From positions 1 to 64,000 of the forward strand of contig JAJCXK010000056.1 of assembly GCA_029263475.1 (NCBI GenBank): a DNA stretch of 64,000 bases, given 5' to 3'. The position numbers and the translations under genes are program-made. This stretch comes from Candidatus Nitrosopumilus sp. Lineage in GTDB: Archaea; Thermoproteota; Nitrososphaeria; Nitrososphaerales; Nitrosopumilaceae. Shown here one piece after another: positions 19,887 to 30,682 of the stretch (its first letter is position 1; every line of letters begins with the position of its first letter). The notes under the pieces are model-generated. The model was not told the DNA's origin, did not search any database, and saw nothing but the letters and a program-made list of their open reading frames with translations.

Positions 19887-20138
19887 GTGGTTGAAAATGA
19901 TTCTGCAGATTTATCTCAAAAACCAAATAATCATCTTGGGAAGATCGGTCTTTCGATTATGGTAATTGGCATGGTGATTCTTTATTACGATGGAATGAGT
20001 TTGATTTCGATTGTTCCTTCAGGTTACCAATTCTATGAGCATCCTAAAATCTATGTTCCTATAATTAGCATGATTGTATCTTTTGTCGGTGTTGGAATTT
20101 TCATATATAATTTCAGCAAAGGTGGGAAAGTAATTTAA
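19887..20138 (+). CDS. Small two-TM membrane protein
   Basis: ORF with two hydrophobic helices. Confidence 0.55.
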   Translation: MVENDSADLSQKPNNHLGKIGLSIMVIGMVILYYDGMSLISIVPSGYQFYEHPKIYVPIISMIVSFVGVGIFIYNFSKGGKVI

Positions 20139-20928
20139 TCAATATTTCATTTTTACTAATTTTCATGGTCCTGTCTAGGATGAAAACATAACGATGTGAT
20201 TTTTTATTTTATTATTATTATTTTTACACAAAATATGGCGAGTGTATGGGAATTGCAAAATAATTGATTGTGATGAATTTGATCTATTTTGATGACCGTG
20301 TTTTAGATACAAACTTTGTTGCCTCAGGCTAGGTTGGATTTATTCATGATGTTTCATTGGAGTTTTATTTCATGTATGTCTAAAGGACAATTTTTGGTGT
20401 ACTTGAAGACAACGTAGAAGTTATGTTTACGGGAATGAATACATAATACAAAATATCACTCATGACAACAATGATAATTACCGTTATCATTCCTGATGTT
20501 GGTGCCTATCTCAAAAACTGATGGTTGCTATTTTGTGAATGGAGTCAATTTATCATCTGATTTTCACAGATGCCATAAAATCTATGCAATTCATCATGGG
20601 TGAACATGACTGTGATGACTTTGTCATCTGTACAGTCATCTTCTATGCTAAAACATACTCGCAGCAACAAGGTTTATCCACAATCATGTCCTCTGCATAC
20701 GTGAATCCAGTACATTCAAACCGTAAAATTACGGGGGCGAATGACCGTTCTTTTTATTTTTAAATCAATACCTTGAATTCGTCTAATTAAAAAAACCAAT
20801 TATAGATCCTGTTGACTTGCAATGTGATCGCTGCTATTGATTAGCGTTTTTATTGTGAAAAGATCAACATTCATTATTGATTGCTGAAAATTCAGTATCT
20901 GTTTTATTGTTGACAATTTACGCACGAT

Positions 20929-22380
20929 TTGGGAGTGACAATAGATTTGGTTAAGGAAAATTGTGGCGTAGTTGGAATCTTTAGTCTTACTGGAACCAAT
21001 GTTGTTCCGATGGTTATTGACGCGTTAAGGGCACTGCAGCATAGGGGTCAGGAGGCATGGGGTCTTGCAATTCCAAATAAGCCTCCTCTAAAGAAACTCG
21101 GATTGGTTTCATCAGCATCGTCTGAATTTAAAAAAATCTCTGAGGAATATGCCTCTTCGTCTGTAATTGGACACGTTCGCTATTCCACCATGGGTAAGAG
21201 CACCTTGGAAAACGCACAACCTCTCAAGGTAAAGGATCTCTGCATTGCCCACAATGGTACCATCGCAAATGTTCAGGAACTATCAAACCTGGTTGGCGGA
21301 TGCTCGTTTACTCCACAAAATGCCAGTGACACTCTTGTTGCAGCTCAAAGACTGGTCTCATTAATCTCTGAGAATGGTGGGATGGGAAAGGCACTTTCTA
21401 TTCTTAAAAACGAAATGGTTGGCTCTTACTGCTTTACGTTTATCTCCGATGATAATTCCGTCTATGCCGCACGTGATCCAAAGGGATTTCGTCCTATGGT
21501 CTTGGGACACAAGAAATCTGATGACACATACATCGTTGCGTCTGAATCCTCCGCAGTCTCTGCAGTAGGTGCGGAACTCCAAAGAAACGTAAATCCTGGT
21601 GAGCTCATCAAACTAAGCAAAAATGGATTGGAGACTGAAATGTTCTCTGATGATCCTGCGCGTGCTCACTGTTCATTTGAATTCACTTACTTTGCTCATC
21701 CCTCAAGCAACATGGAGGGAACCAACATCTATGTTGCAAGAAAAAACATTGGGCGATTCTTGGCAAAGAAATTCCCAATCGATGATGCGGATTTGGTGAT
21801 ACCCGTACCTGATTCCGCAAGGCCCGCAGCATTGGGATATGCACAAGAACTTGGCGTATCATTTGATGAGGGACTTCTAAAAGACAGATACAGCAAGAAA
21901 GGACCCCTGAGAAGCTTCATTGAGCCGCATCAGTCTGACAGAATCGAGATTAACAGGTGGATAATTCCAATCAAGGAAATCATCAAAGATCAGCATGTGG
22001 TTGTAATTGATGACAGTCTGGTTCGGGGAACAAGCTCCAAAGCAATCATAAAGGCACTCAGAAGAGCAGGTGCCCGAAAAATCAGCATGGTCATCACCTA
22101 TCCTCCAATCAAATTCCCATGCTATGCCGGAATAGATTTCCCTTCTCAAGAAGAGCTTGCAACATTCTCTGATGGAAAGGAACTGAATCAAGAGGAGACA
22201 ACTGAGATGGTAAGAAAAAGCATCGGTGCTGACTTTTTGGGGTATAATGATGCTGAAAACCTTGCAGTTGCAGTAGGAATACCTCATGACTCGATGTGCT
22301 TTACATGCTCTTCGGGAAACTATGATTCTCTTGGAATTACGCCTGAATTCCGAACTCGTCAAGAGATGAAAGGCGAGTAG
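20929..22380 (+). CDS. purF: Amidophosphoribosyltransferase PurF
   Basis: ENCGVVGIF N-terminal nucleophile; VVVIDDSLVRGTSSKAI PRPP motif. Confidence 0.97.
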   Translation: MGVTIDLVKENCGVVGIFSLTGTNVVPMVIDALRALQHRGQEAWGLAIPNKPPLKKLGLVSSASSEFKKISEEYASSSVIGHVRYSTMGKSTLENAQPLKVKDLCIAHNGTIANVQELSNLVGGCSFTPQNASDTLVAAQRLVSLISENGGMGKALSILKNEMVGSYCFTFISDDNSVYAARDPKGFRPMVLGHKKSDDTYIVASESSAVSAVGAELQRNVNPGELIKLSKNGLETEMFSDDPARAHCSFEFTYFAHPSSNMEGTNIYVARKNIGRFLAKKFPIDDADLVIPVPDSARPAALGYAQELGVSFDEGLLKDRYSKKGPLRSFIEPHQSDRIEINRWIIPIKEIIKDQHVVVIDDSLVRGTSSKAIIKALRRAGARKISMVITYPPIKFPCYAGIDFPSQEELATFSDGKELNQEETTEMVRKSIGADFLGYNDAENLAVAVGIPHDSMCFTCSSGNYDSLGITPEFRTRQEMKGE

Positions 22381-22412
22381 AATAGAATATTTTTTAAGCG
22401 TGTTAATTTGAC

Positions 22413-22700
22413 TTGATAATCATGCAGGCGATATGGAATGATGTTGTAATTGCTGAAAGTGAAGATACTGTGGTAGTTGATGGAAATCATTATTTCCCAT
22501 CTGGTTCTATAAAGCAGGAATATTTCAAAAAAGCTGAGTTAACAACGGTTTGCGGTTGGAAGGGAATGGCCAATTACTATTCAGTTGACGTGAATGGAAA
22601 AATCAACAAGGACTGCGCATGGTATTATGCCGAACCAAACGATGCTGCCATGAAAATTAAGGGGATGATTGCCTTTTGGAATGGCATTGACATCAAATAA
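22413..22700 (+). CDS. DUF427 domain protein
   Basis: AIWNDVVIAESEDTVVVDGNHYFP...CGWKGMANYYSV..KINKDCAWYY. Confidence 0.9.
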   Translation: MIIMQAIWNDVVIAESEDTVVVDGNHYFPSGSIKQEYFKKAELTTVCGWKGMANYYSVDVNGKINKDCAWYYAEPNDAAMKIKGMIAFWNGIDIK

Positions 22701-22848
22701 TTTGTTCCATTTGAAATGAATCCAATTTTACATATTTTACAGAATGCGTCGCTCTAGGCAGTGGTTGAATTTAGTTTTCTCATATCACATTTATTAAAAA
22801 ATAATTCCGTATGGTAACTCTGATTGCACCCTCCATTTTTTTCCTATC

Positions 22849-23367
22849 TTGATGGATCAATTCATGAATCTCATTTTTCAACGAGAAATAAATAATTCAT
22901 ATACTGTCATTGGTATTCAAAAAACAGTGGAATTATTCAAAAATATTACCGTCGCACTGATTACCCCTACGCACACAAAAAAATCATTTGATCTGGGATT
23001 GGCGCTGGCAAAGAAGTTTGATGCAGAATTATCCGTAATTGAATGTGTTTACAAGACTCCTCCAAAATTCTATTTCTTTGAAACCGATTCTGATAAGAAA
23101 ATTCTGCAAGAACAGATTTCCAAACTCAAAGAAGAATTAAAAAAATGGAAAGAACTAGGTCAAAAAGAAGGCGTTAAGGTAAACACCAAGTTTACTTTGA
23201 CTGATTCAATTGCCCATTGGGTGATTGACTATGCCAAGGAACACAAAGTAGGCCTGCTGATCGTGGACTATCCTAAGCTTTCCATGATTGAGGCAAATCA
23301 CTTTGATGATATCATTAACACCATTCATCATAAGGCACATTGCCATATTCTGACCACCAAAAACTAG
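22849..23367 (+). CDS. Universal stress protein family
   Basis: ITVALITPTHTKKSFDLGLALAKKFDAELSVIECVY. Confidence 0.8.
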   Translation: MMDQFMNLIFQREINNSYTVIGIQKTVELFKNITVALITPTHTKKSFDLGLALAKKFDAELSVIECVYKTPPKFYFFETDSDKKILQEQISKLKEELKKWKELGQKEGVKVNTKFTLTDSIAHWVIDYAKEHKVGLLIVDYPKLSMIEANHFDDIINTIHHKAHCHILTTKN

Positions 23368-23581
23368 CTTCTGAAATCATTCTTTTAGAAAGTATACATT
23401 TCTACTATATTGAGATGTATGTTTTTAATTTGTATTTTTTAATGATTATTGAATGATTATTCTGAAATGATTTGAAAATATGTCTAGCATTTTGAGTGAT
23501 TTTTATTGCAAAATGACTTATCTGTCCGTACTCTGTCTGGTACCACTATACGCCAAATTTCTGTTTGTAAGAACTCCATCA

Positions 23582-24667
23582 TTAGACATCTACTTTTAGA
23601 ATCTTTTTTGATGCTCTTTCAGAGATAAATACTGCCAACATGCCCATGATGATTGCAGGAACAATTGTGAGAATTAATACATCATCAATCATTTCAAAAT
23701 AAACAAAATAGATCAAGCTCGGCGAGACCAGTTTTCCAAGCAGGCTCTCGTTGAACGTATACATGACATATGGATAGTATACCATGTAAAATACAGAGCC
23801 CAGTAATCCACCTACAAAAACTAGTGCTTTTCTACTTTTGTTTAAAAATAGAATAATGTCTACACTTACAAACGGAATTAGATTCAATGAATAGAACATG
23901 ATAGAATCAATCAATGCAAAATTTGGAATGATTGCTGTTGAACTGTAGATTAACAAAAACAATCCTCCCAGACCACTAATCATTCCGAACCTGAAATTAG
24001 ATAACCTGAGAATGAGCAAACTGGACATTGAAATTAGCAAAGGAAATCCCAGGGTTGCTACAATAAACGCAAACGTAGGTTCTGGATTAAATTGAAAATA
24101 GTCCGTATTTGAGAAAGGCAGGGATAATGATGAAATAATTCCTGAACCTGCTAGCCATACAGGCATCACTGCCAAAATTAGCAAGTATTCGTGATAGTTT
24201 TTTGACTGCCTGATTCTCAAGAATTTTGATATTCCAACCATTCCCCCCACTGCACAGAAAAACATTCCTGCAATAAGGGTCAAATGTGGTGGGCTCAACA
24301 GTCCGTCTAATCCAAAATTGGAATGCCAAACAAAATCAAATGGTCCTGCACTGGACAATAATGCAATTCCAATTAGGCTAATTCTTAGTGAAGAAAAATA
24401 AGAATTTTTAAAACTTTTCAATTTTCTCCAGCTTAGAAAAGACACAATCGCCCCTATCAGGGATATCGTTACGCCAAAGTACATCCAAGCATGAGGTGGA
24501 GAGAAAAATGTGTCTGGCTTGCTTAGTAAATGGTTTGTGATGTCCCAGCTTCCGCCTACCGTGACAAGTAAAATTCCAAGGCTTATCAAAACAGAACCTA
24601 TGAGAAAAATACGTTCAGCATTGGCATTCAGATTATTCCTTATGATCTTTGTTTTTGAGTTGGTCAT
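23582..24667 (-). CDS. Multi-pass membrane protein, paralogue of 15792..16991
   Basis: Shared SWDIT.HLL and DGLLSP.H motifs. Confidence 0.8.
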   Translation of the reverse strand: MTNSKTKIIRNNLNANAERIFLIGSVLISLGILLVTVGGSWDITNHLLSKPDTFFSPPHAWMYFGVTISLIGAIVSFLSWRKLKSFKNSYFSSLRISLIGIALLSSAGPFDFVWHSNFGLDGLLSPPHLTLIAGMFFCAVGGMVGISKFLRIRQSKNYHEYLLILAVMPVWLAGSGIISSLSLPFSNTDYFQFNPEPTFAFIVATLGFPLLISMSSLLILRLSNFRFGMISGLGGLFLLIYSSTAIIPNFALIDSIMFYSLNLIPFVSVDIILFLNKSRKALVFVGGLLGSVFYMVYYPYVMYTFNESLLGKLVSPSLIYFVYFEMIDDVLILTIVPAIIMGMLAVFISERASKKILKVDV

Positions 24668-24691
24668 CTTTCAGTAATGCCTTACAAAATT

Positions 24692-25273
24692 CTATGGATT
24701 TACCATAACCGAATAAACATTCACGTATTCACCTTGATGATCTAAAATCCCTGTTTGCGGATAGTGCGATAGGTTGCTTGTATGTGGAATGTTGACTGTT
24801 TTCACATATATTGAAAAATTCTCTGCTTTCTCAGGCGTAATGACTTGTGATAGATTGTATGTTGAACCTGGTTGAACTGGTCTGCTCATTGCCTCAATTG
24901 AAGGATATTTTGCATTTATGTGTTCTAAGCCTCCGCTGTATTTGGCAATAATTTTTTCACCTGAAATGATGTTGTTTGGAGGTTGTGTAAAATCATATGT
25001 CGATATTTTGACTATGCTGCCAACTTCGTTCAAATCTGGAAACGCTGTTGAGAGGATGTGGATATCTCCGTATTCTCCGCTATTTCTCGTGGTAATATCA
25101 AGTCTGAATGATTCTCCCAAAGTAATCTCTTTATCTGAAATTTTAACCTCAAAATGAGGTTGCGAAACCAATTTTTCGTGTGACATGTATTTTTCTGGAA
25201 GAATAAACGCAGTCAGTGCAAAGTATGCTGTTAGAGAGACTCCAATCAATACAAAAATCGGCAATCTTTTCAT
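24692..25273 (-). CDS. Membrane-anchored hypothetical protein
   Basis: N-terminal TM, Ig-like beta-rich ectodomain; adjacent to 23582..24667. Confidence 0.65.
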   Translation of the reverse strand: MKRLPIFVLIGVSLTAYFALTAFILPEKYMSHEKLVSQPHFEVKISDKEITLGESFRLDITTRNSGEYGDIHILSTAFPDLNEVGSIVKISTYDFTQPPNNIISGEKIIAKYSGGLEHINAKYPSIEAMSRPVQPGSTYNLSQVITPEKAENFSIYVKTVNIPHTSNLSHYPQTGILDHQGEYVNVYSVMVNP

Positions 25274-25425
25274 ATCTCATTTTCTCATACACCATTAAAA
25301 AATGATGAAACACGCTTAGAAAAAATATAATTTTTTATATTCCTGGAATTTTGAAATGCTATTTTTCTTGGAATTTGAGGCTGCGATATTTTACCGTCAC
25401 TTGCTAACAGTTGAAAAAATCCCAA

Positions 25426-25974
25426 TTAACAAAAGTTATGGGTGACAAGTATTTTATTTTGACTCCACGTAATTCCGATTCCGTCTACGTGCAACAATTT
25501 GTCAAGAATTACTGCATTATGCTCTGGTGAATTCATCCACCATTCTACGGTATCCTGAGCAATCTCTTTGGGAATCGCTGAAATTAATGATGACTCACTC
25601 TCATTGATGAATATGTTCTCTTTGATCCCATCATATTTTATTTCTTCATCCGATATGTAATTCCTGCAATCATATCCTGCATTTTTACCCCTGTCTTCCG
25701 GACCGACCCCATTTGGAGTAAAATGAGAAAAATAATCTCTCTTGACCATGTCTATGCTGTGTGACTTTGCTATCTTTCCTAGTTCTCTGTCATAGATTAG
25801 AGGCTCAAGACCGTGCTCTGACCTTTGTATGTTGACTAGCTTGTGTATTTCAGCTTCAGCTTGAGATTCTCTTTGTGCGATGTTTGGATCGTTTTGAGGA
25901 AGCATGCTCATTGAACCCAATGCAATGACAGCGATGATCACTGCTGCAGGAATGGCAATGAATTTTGGTTCCAT
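25426..25974 (-). CDS. Secreted CAP/SCP-like domain protein
   Basis: LVNIQRSEHGLEPLIYDRELGKIAKSHSIDMVKRDYFSH; WWMNSPEHNAVIL. Confidence 0.92.
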   Translation of the reverse strand: MEPKFIAIPAAVIIAVIALGSMSMLPQNDPNIAQRESQAEAEIHKLVNIQRSEHGLEPLIYDRELGKIAKSHSIDMVKRDYFSHFTPNGVGPEDRGKNAGYDCRNYISDEEIKYDGIKENIFINESESSLISAIPKEIAQDTVEWWMNSPEHNAVILDKLLHVDGIGITWSQNKILVTHNFC

Positions 25975-26179
25975 ATTTTATAATAATAAGTTCCAAGTAA
26001 AGAATGATTCCACGACTTATGCCTGTCTAATATAATTTAAAATTGAGAATTATGCATGCATTCTGTTCCCGTGTTTTTGCAGAAAGTTTTTGTAAGGAGT
26101 TGGTACATGATTTAATATTTTTCTTGTAATCTTCAAACGGGATCATTGAGAATATATTCAAAAATTAAAAATATTTTCG

Positions 26180-26941
26180 CTATTGCAAGTTTAATGAAAT
26201 AGATGCTTTTCCAAAGTCTTCATTTACTCTAAAGAAGTACTCCTTTGAGGAATCATATTCAAATTTGGTTCCACCATATCCGATATTTGGGCCAAAGAGA
26301 ATATTGAATTCTCTTGAATCACCTGAATTCATTGCAATTTGCCCACTAGTAAAGTCCATGCCTGAATACTTGAATTCTTTTTCACCATTCCATACGTCAT
26401 AAGCGCATATTTGAGGACTGGTACAATTCATTGCCACAACTTTTGAACTGGTATTTTCTGCAAGCATGCGGATTGACAATATGTATTGCCCTGCTGAAGT
26501 GACTGAAAACTCATTGCCTTCAGAGTTTATCCCTTTCCAATAGTAAGTGATCGGTCCTACGACAAATCCCTCTCCATCTGCTTTGTATCCGTCTAGGGCA
26601 ATTGCTTTCTTGAAGGGTTTTTCGCAATCAATTCTTTTGTATGCCGTGGAAATTTCTGAGCACTTGTCTAGATCCGAATACAGTGATGCCCATTCAGAAT
26701 TCATATTTTTCAAATTGACAGGGATGAGTTCTTCTGATTCTATTTCCGTGTAGACGCTCACTATTCCGCTCTTTATCAGATGCTGAATGCCTGATACGAA
26801 CTCGCCATCAGATATCGCTCCTTCTGACCACCAGTCTGCGTTGTTCTTTACCCAGTCAGGGATTCCTTCTTGAGCTGAAGCAAACGAAGTAACTGATCCT
26901 ACTAATAGTATTGCGAATATTGCGATTATTGTTGGTTTCAT
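26180..26941 (-). CDS. Secreted protein with GIPDWVKNNADWWSEGAISDGEFVSGIQHLIKSGIVSV domain
   Basis: Signal peptide and thaumarchaeal repeat motif. Confidence 0.8.
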   Translation of the reverse strand: MKPTIIAIFAILLVGSVTSFASAQEGIPDWVKNNADWWSEGAISDGEFVSGIQHLIKSGIVSVYTEIESEELIPVNLKNMNSEWASLYSDLDKCSEISTAYKRIDCEKPFKKAIALDGYKADGEGFVVGPITYYWKGINSEGNEFSVTSAGQYILSIRMLAENTSSKVVAMNCTSPQICAYDVWNGEKEFKYSGMDFTSGQIAMNSGDSREFNILFGPNIGYGGTKFEYDSSKEYFFRVNEDFGKASISLNLQ

Positions 26942-27060
26942 TGGATTTGTTTATGACTCATAGCATATAAACTAGTTCTAATTTATTTTCTAGTGGTAAA
27001 AAACTTCTATGTATCATGAAAAAACTAGTGCTAATCGCTTTTCTCTCTTTTGGAGTTTAA

Positions 27061-27624
27061 ATGCAATCATTCATTTTTCAAATGGTGAGAGACAATTTTG
27101 TACACGGTAATCCTCTGGAATCCACTCTAAGTGAAAAAGACGTCGTTACTTTTGTAACTGATAGGTTTTCAAATGTCAAAAAATCAAAAAAGATTGTCAA
27201 ATTAGTAGAATTTCAAGCCATGAACAAGTACATGTTGACGGTTCACAATCCAGTAGAATTAAAGATCCTCGGAAATCTTGTCGCTAGTCATAAAAAAACC
27301 AACATTCTTGATATTTTGGAGCAATACGAAGAGCATCTAAAAATTGCCCTTGACAAGCAGCCCACCACAAAGACTCATCTTAATGCAATGATGCATATCT
27401 TTGGATATTTTTCAAGGCATTTTACTGTGTCAGAAAAAGATCTGTTTCATGAATTGCTGTGTCAGTTTAAAAGTGGCAAAGTATCTACTGGTAAAATGCT
27501 GTCTGAAATTGCTCCGTTAATTTATCGATTTGATGACACATATCTTGCTAGGCAGACATATTTTTTACTGTATGCTGATCCGAGACCTGGGATTCTTTTC
27601 GCCGTTTTTAACAATAAAGTATGA
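27061..27624 (+). CDS. DUF1722 (YbgA-like) protein
   Basis: QAMNKYMLTVHNP...YEEHLKIALDKQPTTKTHLNAMMHIFGYFSR. Confidence 0.88.
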   Translation: MQSFIFQMVRDNFVHGNPLESTLSEKDVVTFVTDRFSNVKKSKKIVKLVEFQAMNKYMLTVHNPVELKILGNLVASHKKTNILDILEQYEEHLKIALDKQPTTKTHLNAMMHIFGYFSRHFTVSEKDLFHELLCQFKSGKVSTGKMLSEIAPLIYRFDDTYLARQTYFLLYADPRPGILFAVFNNKV

Positions 27625-27693
27625 TTTTCTGAATAATTGGCACTATTATAAATAATGGGCATTAGTTAAATATGTCCTCTTAGGAAATTTGAC

Positions 27694-28542
27694 ATGGTAT
27701 ACATCCGTACCAAGAAAGTAAAAGGAATTCAGTATCTTTATCTTGTAAAAAGTATTTGGGATTCTAAAAATAAGACCTCCAGACAAGAGATAGTCAAATA
27801 CCTGGGCAAGGCATCAGAAGTGATAAAGGACGACATCCCTGTAGAGTATAGGGATAATTCAAAAGTATTGTCTGTTTTGGCAGCACAGAATCCTGAAGAC
27901 ATCAAGAAACGGGAAGAGGCATCTGAAAAATCAAAAAAACTCCTGTACAAAAGGCTCACAGAAGGTGACATAAACAGTTGTGTTAAGATTTATGGTGATT
28001 ACGTAAATATTTTCAATTCGGCAGATTTTTTTGATAAGATTTTAAAACCTGTCATGTATCAGATTGGCGACGAATGGGCTAACAACAAAATTAGCATCGC
28101 TACAGAACATGTTGCAAGCAATGTTGCTCAGACACTTGTAAAAATTATCATGGATAAAGAAAAAACTCATGGCAAGAAGAAGAAAATTCTTTTGTGCGTT
28201 CCACTGGGGGAAGAGCATCACTTGGACTGTGATGTGATTGAGACGTTTCTTACTAGTAAGGGATACCACGTGTTTAACATGGCTACATCAATTCCCTCCG
28301 ATTCAATTCTTTATTTTATTGAAAATAACCATCCTGATATTGTCATGGTTTCAATTACATTGGAAGACAATTTGAAAACTGGTCAGAGACTAATCAGAAA
28401 GATAAATGATAATTTTGATGTTCCAATAATGGTTGGTGGCTATGCGCTAGAGCAAGAAAAAATCCCAACGTTTGATGCCGAGGTTTTTGCAAACTTGACT
28501 CTTACTGATCTACCAAAGATAATTTGTACAACCATCAGTTAG
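27694..28542 (+). CDS. Cobalamin-binding (CarH/MerR C-terminal-like) protein with IS1634-transposase-like N-terminal motif
   Basis: IGDEWANNKISIATEHVASN (W...I...H) and VPLGEEHHLDCDVIETFL plus VGGYAL; N-term YLYLVKSIWDSKNKTSRQEIVKYLGKASEV. Confidence 0.75.
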   Translation: MVYIRTKKVKGIQYLYLVKSIWDSKNKTSRQEIVKYLGKASEVIKDDIPVEYRDNSKVLSVLAAQNPEDIKKREEASEKSKKLLYKRLTEGDINSCVKIYGDYVNIFNSADFFDKILKPVMYQIGDEWANNKISIATEHVASNVAQTLVKIIMDKEKTHGKKKKILLCVPLGEEHHLDCDVIETFLTSKGYHVFNMATSIPSDSILYFIENNHPDIVMVSITLEDNLKTGQRLIRKINDNFDVPIMVGGYALEQEKIPTFDAEVFANLTLTDLPKIICTTIS

Positions 28543-29871
28543 AATTTTCTAAGAATTTCTCTATCTTGGGATGACATAAAATTGAACTGTGAGCCACAGA
28601 ATCTGTTCCTATTCCATAACTAACTGTGGAGTCTCCTACAAAAAATAGTCCTTTAATATGTGATATTTCATGTGACATCTTTGATTTCCATACCGGACCT
28701 GGCTCTTTTACTACTGATTCTACCAATTCTAAGCCATCGGCCTGTCCCAAATCAGAGATTCTTTAAAATCTGGATATGTCAAATTCAGTTCATTTTTCAT
28801 TCGCTCAACTATTTCTTTGATTTTCGTTGAATCCTCCACTATTGAGGGCGTAACGGGAGTTCCTGCTATCATCAAATGTTCTCCTTGAGGGCATACAGTT
28901 GGGGTGATATTTGATATGAAGAAAAAACCCTTTGTGGTAAAATCACCTACTGGGAAGACTATCTGCCTGGAATCAATTTTTTTGTTCAAGGCAAAATGAA
29001 CTTCCACAACTGCAGTGGTTTTATCCAAGCGATTTACTTTGTCAATGAACTTTTGCTCAAATACATTACTGTCAAATAGACGGTTGACTGCTTGATATGC
29101 TGGCAATGACACTATCACGCATTTTGAAGGATGAAAAATTCCATCATTTGTGATGATGCCGTTAACTTTGGAATCTTTTATGACAATTTTTTTGATCTGA
29201 GAATTAAGATGTATTTTTCCTTGATTTGCAATAATGTGATCATGTAGAACATGGGATATTGCATCATAGCCGCCATCTTGAGGATATACAAATTCGCTTG
29301 TTCCTCCCCTGAATGGATTTGCGCGAATCATGGTTCGAGTGAATTCTCCCAATGATATGTGATCAGATGTGTCTGCAAATGCCAACATGCAAACAGCCTC
29401 AAAGAATGCATTTGTATTGTCATCAAGCTTTTTTGTAATTTCAGTCAGTGATAGACTGTCCAATTCCTCTGTCTTTTTCATTGATGTAAATGCCATCGGA
29501 AATAAAATTCTGAGAATCTTGATTCTGCTTGAAAATGGAATAAGTGAAAGTTGAAGAAGATCTCCTATTCCTTTTGGATACTTGTGAAATCCTTTATCTG
29601 AGTAAAATGCAATATTGTCAACTTTCGCAAGCTTGAGTTTGGATTCAATGCTCAGTTTTTTTAGAATTTCAAAGATGGCTGATTTTTTGTAAAAAGGCAT
29701 TATGTGAAATCCGTTGTCAAGAATGTGGTTTTTAAAGACAGTTGAGGCCGTTCTGCCTCCTATTTGCCTTATTTTTTCAAAAATCTCTACTTGATGACCG
29801 CTATTTGCAAGCAATGCGGATATGGTTAATCCTCCGACTCCTTCCCCTATCACGTGGATCTGTTTGCACAT
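28535..29871 (-). pseudogene. Phytoene desaturase/FAD-dependent amine oxidase-like protein, frameshifted near 28732
   Basis: ORF 28729..29871 (Rossmann GEGVGGLTISALLANSGHQVEIFEK) and ORF 28535..28750 (GLFFVGDSTVSYGIGTDSVAHSS) join with one added T. Confidence 0.82.
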
Positions 29872-29925
29872 GAAAGTTTATGCTGAAATTGATATTTAAA
29901 ATCGTGCTAATTTATTTTCATAGTG

Positions 29926-30369
29926 CTAATTTCTTTTTCTGCCTGAATCTGACATGAATTTCTCAGAAGATTTAAGAAATTCTTTCGTCACTTTGGACAT
30001 CTGAAATTTAAAGAGGAATTTCAGCGGCGATAATATTTTTGATATTCCATTTAGTTTGATTGAAACGGCAATGGTAACGTTTGTTCCTTCGTCTGTTTTT
30101 TCATAACATTCAATAAAAGATGTGCCTTTCATCATGCCTGACATGATGTAAACCTCGTGAATATCTGGATGGATGATCACGTGTTTAACTTTGACGTTTA
30201 AAAAATAAATTCTTTCGTCAACAAACATCTCATTATGAGACCTTCTTGTTATCTTGAGCGATTTAAAATGTTTTGGCATAATCTTTGAAAAATTTTCAAC
30301 ATCTATGCTAATTGAATACAAATCATCTCTTTTCATTTTGGATTTTTTCTTTAGGATAAAATGCATCAT
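29926..30369 (-). CDS. SRPBCC/polyketide cyclase-like protein
   Basis: Fold-like pattern; ORF. Confidence 0.6.
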   Translation of the reverse strand: MMHFILKKKSKMKRDDLYSISIDVENFSKIMPKHFKSLKITRRSHNEMFVDERIYFLNVKVKHVIIHPDIHEVYIMSGMMKGTSFIECYEKTDEGTNVTIAVSIKLNGISKILSPLKFLFKFQMSKVTKEFLKSSEKFMSDSGRKRN

Positions 30370-30682
30370 TAATCGTTAGTGTATTTCCAAATATTAGACA
30401 ATTATCTTATTCATACATTTTTGTATATAAAAAATCTAAAATTCAGTTATGGTGCCAACTCTGAAATAATTTATGTGTAATACGTAGTTTTTGCAAATTC
30501 TAATTTTACGCGTTTACCACTAGGTAGTTTTTTGACTCCGCTTTAAATAATTTATTTCCGTAATTATTTCATGATGTCAAATTATAATTCTAAAACAATG
30601 TTCAAAAAGATCAACACGCATTCTTTGTCGGAAAAGCATCTTGCTGAATGTTGTGAATTTGAATTAAAGGAAAATAATTAAA

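Noticed and set aside
20539-20763. ORF 20539..20763 (+)
   Set aside because: No domain, signal or promoter support; likely chance ORF in an intergenic region.
21877-22362. Minus-strand ORF inside purF
   Set aside because: Antisense to purF; no domain features.
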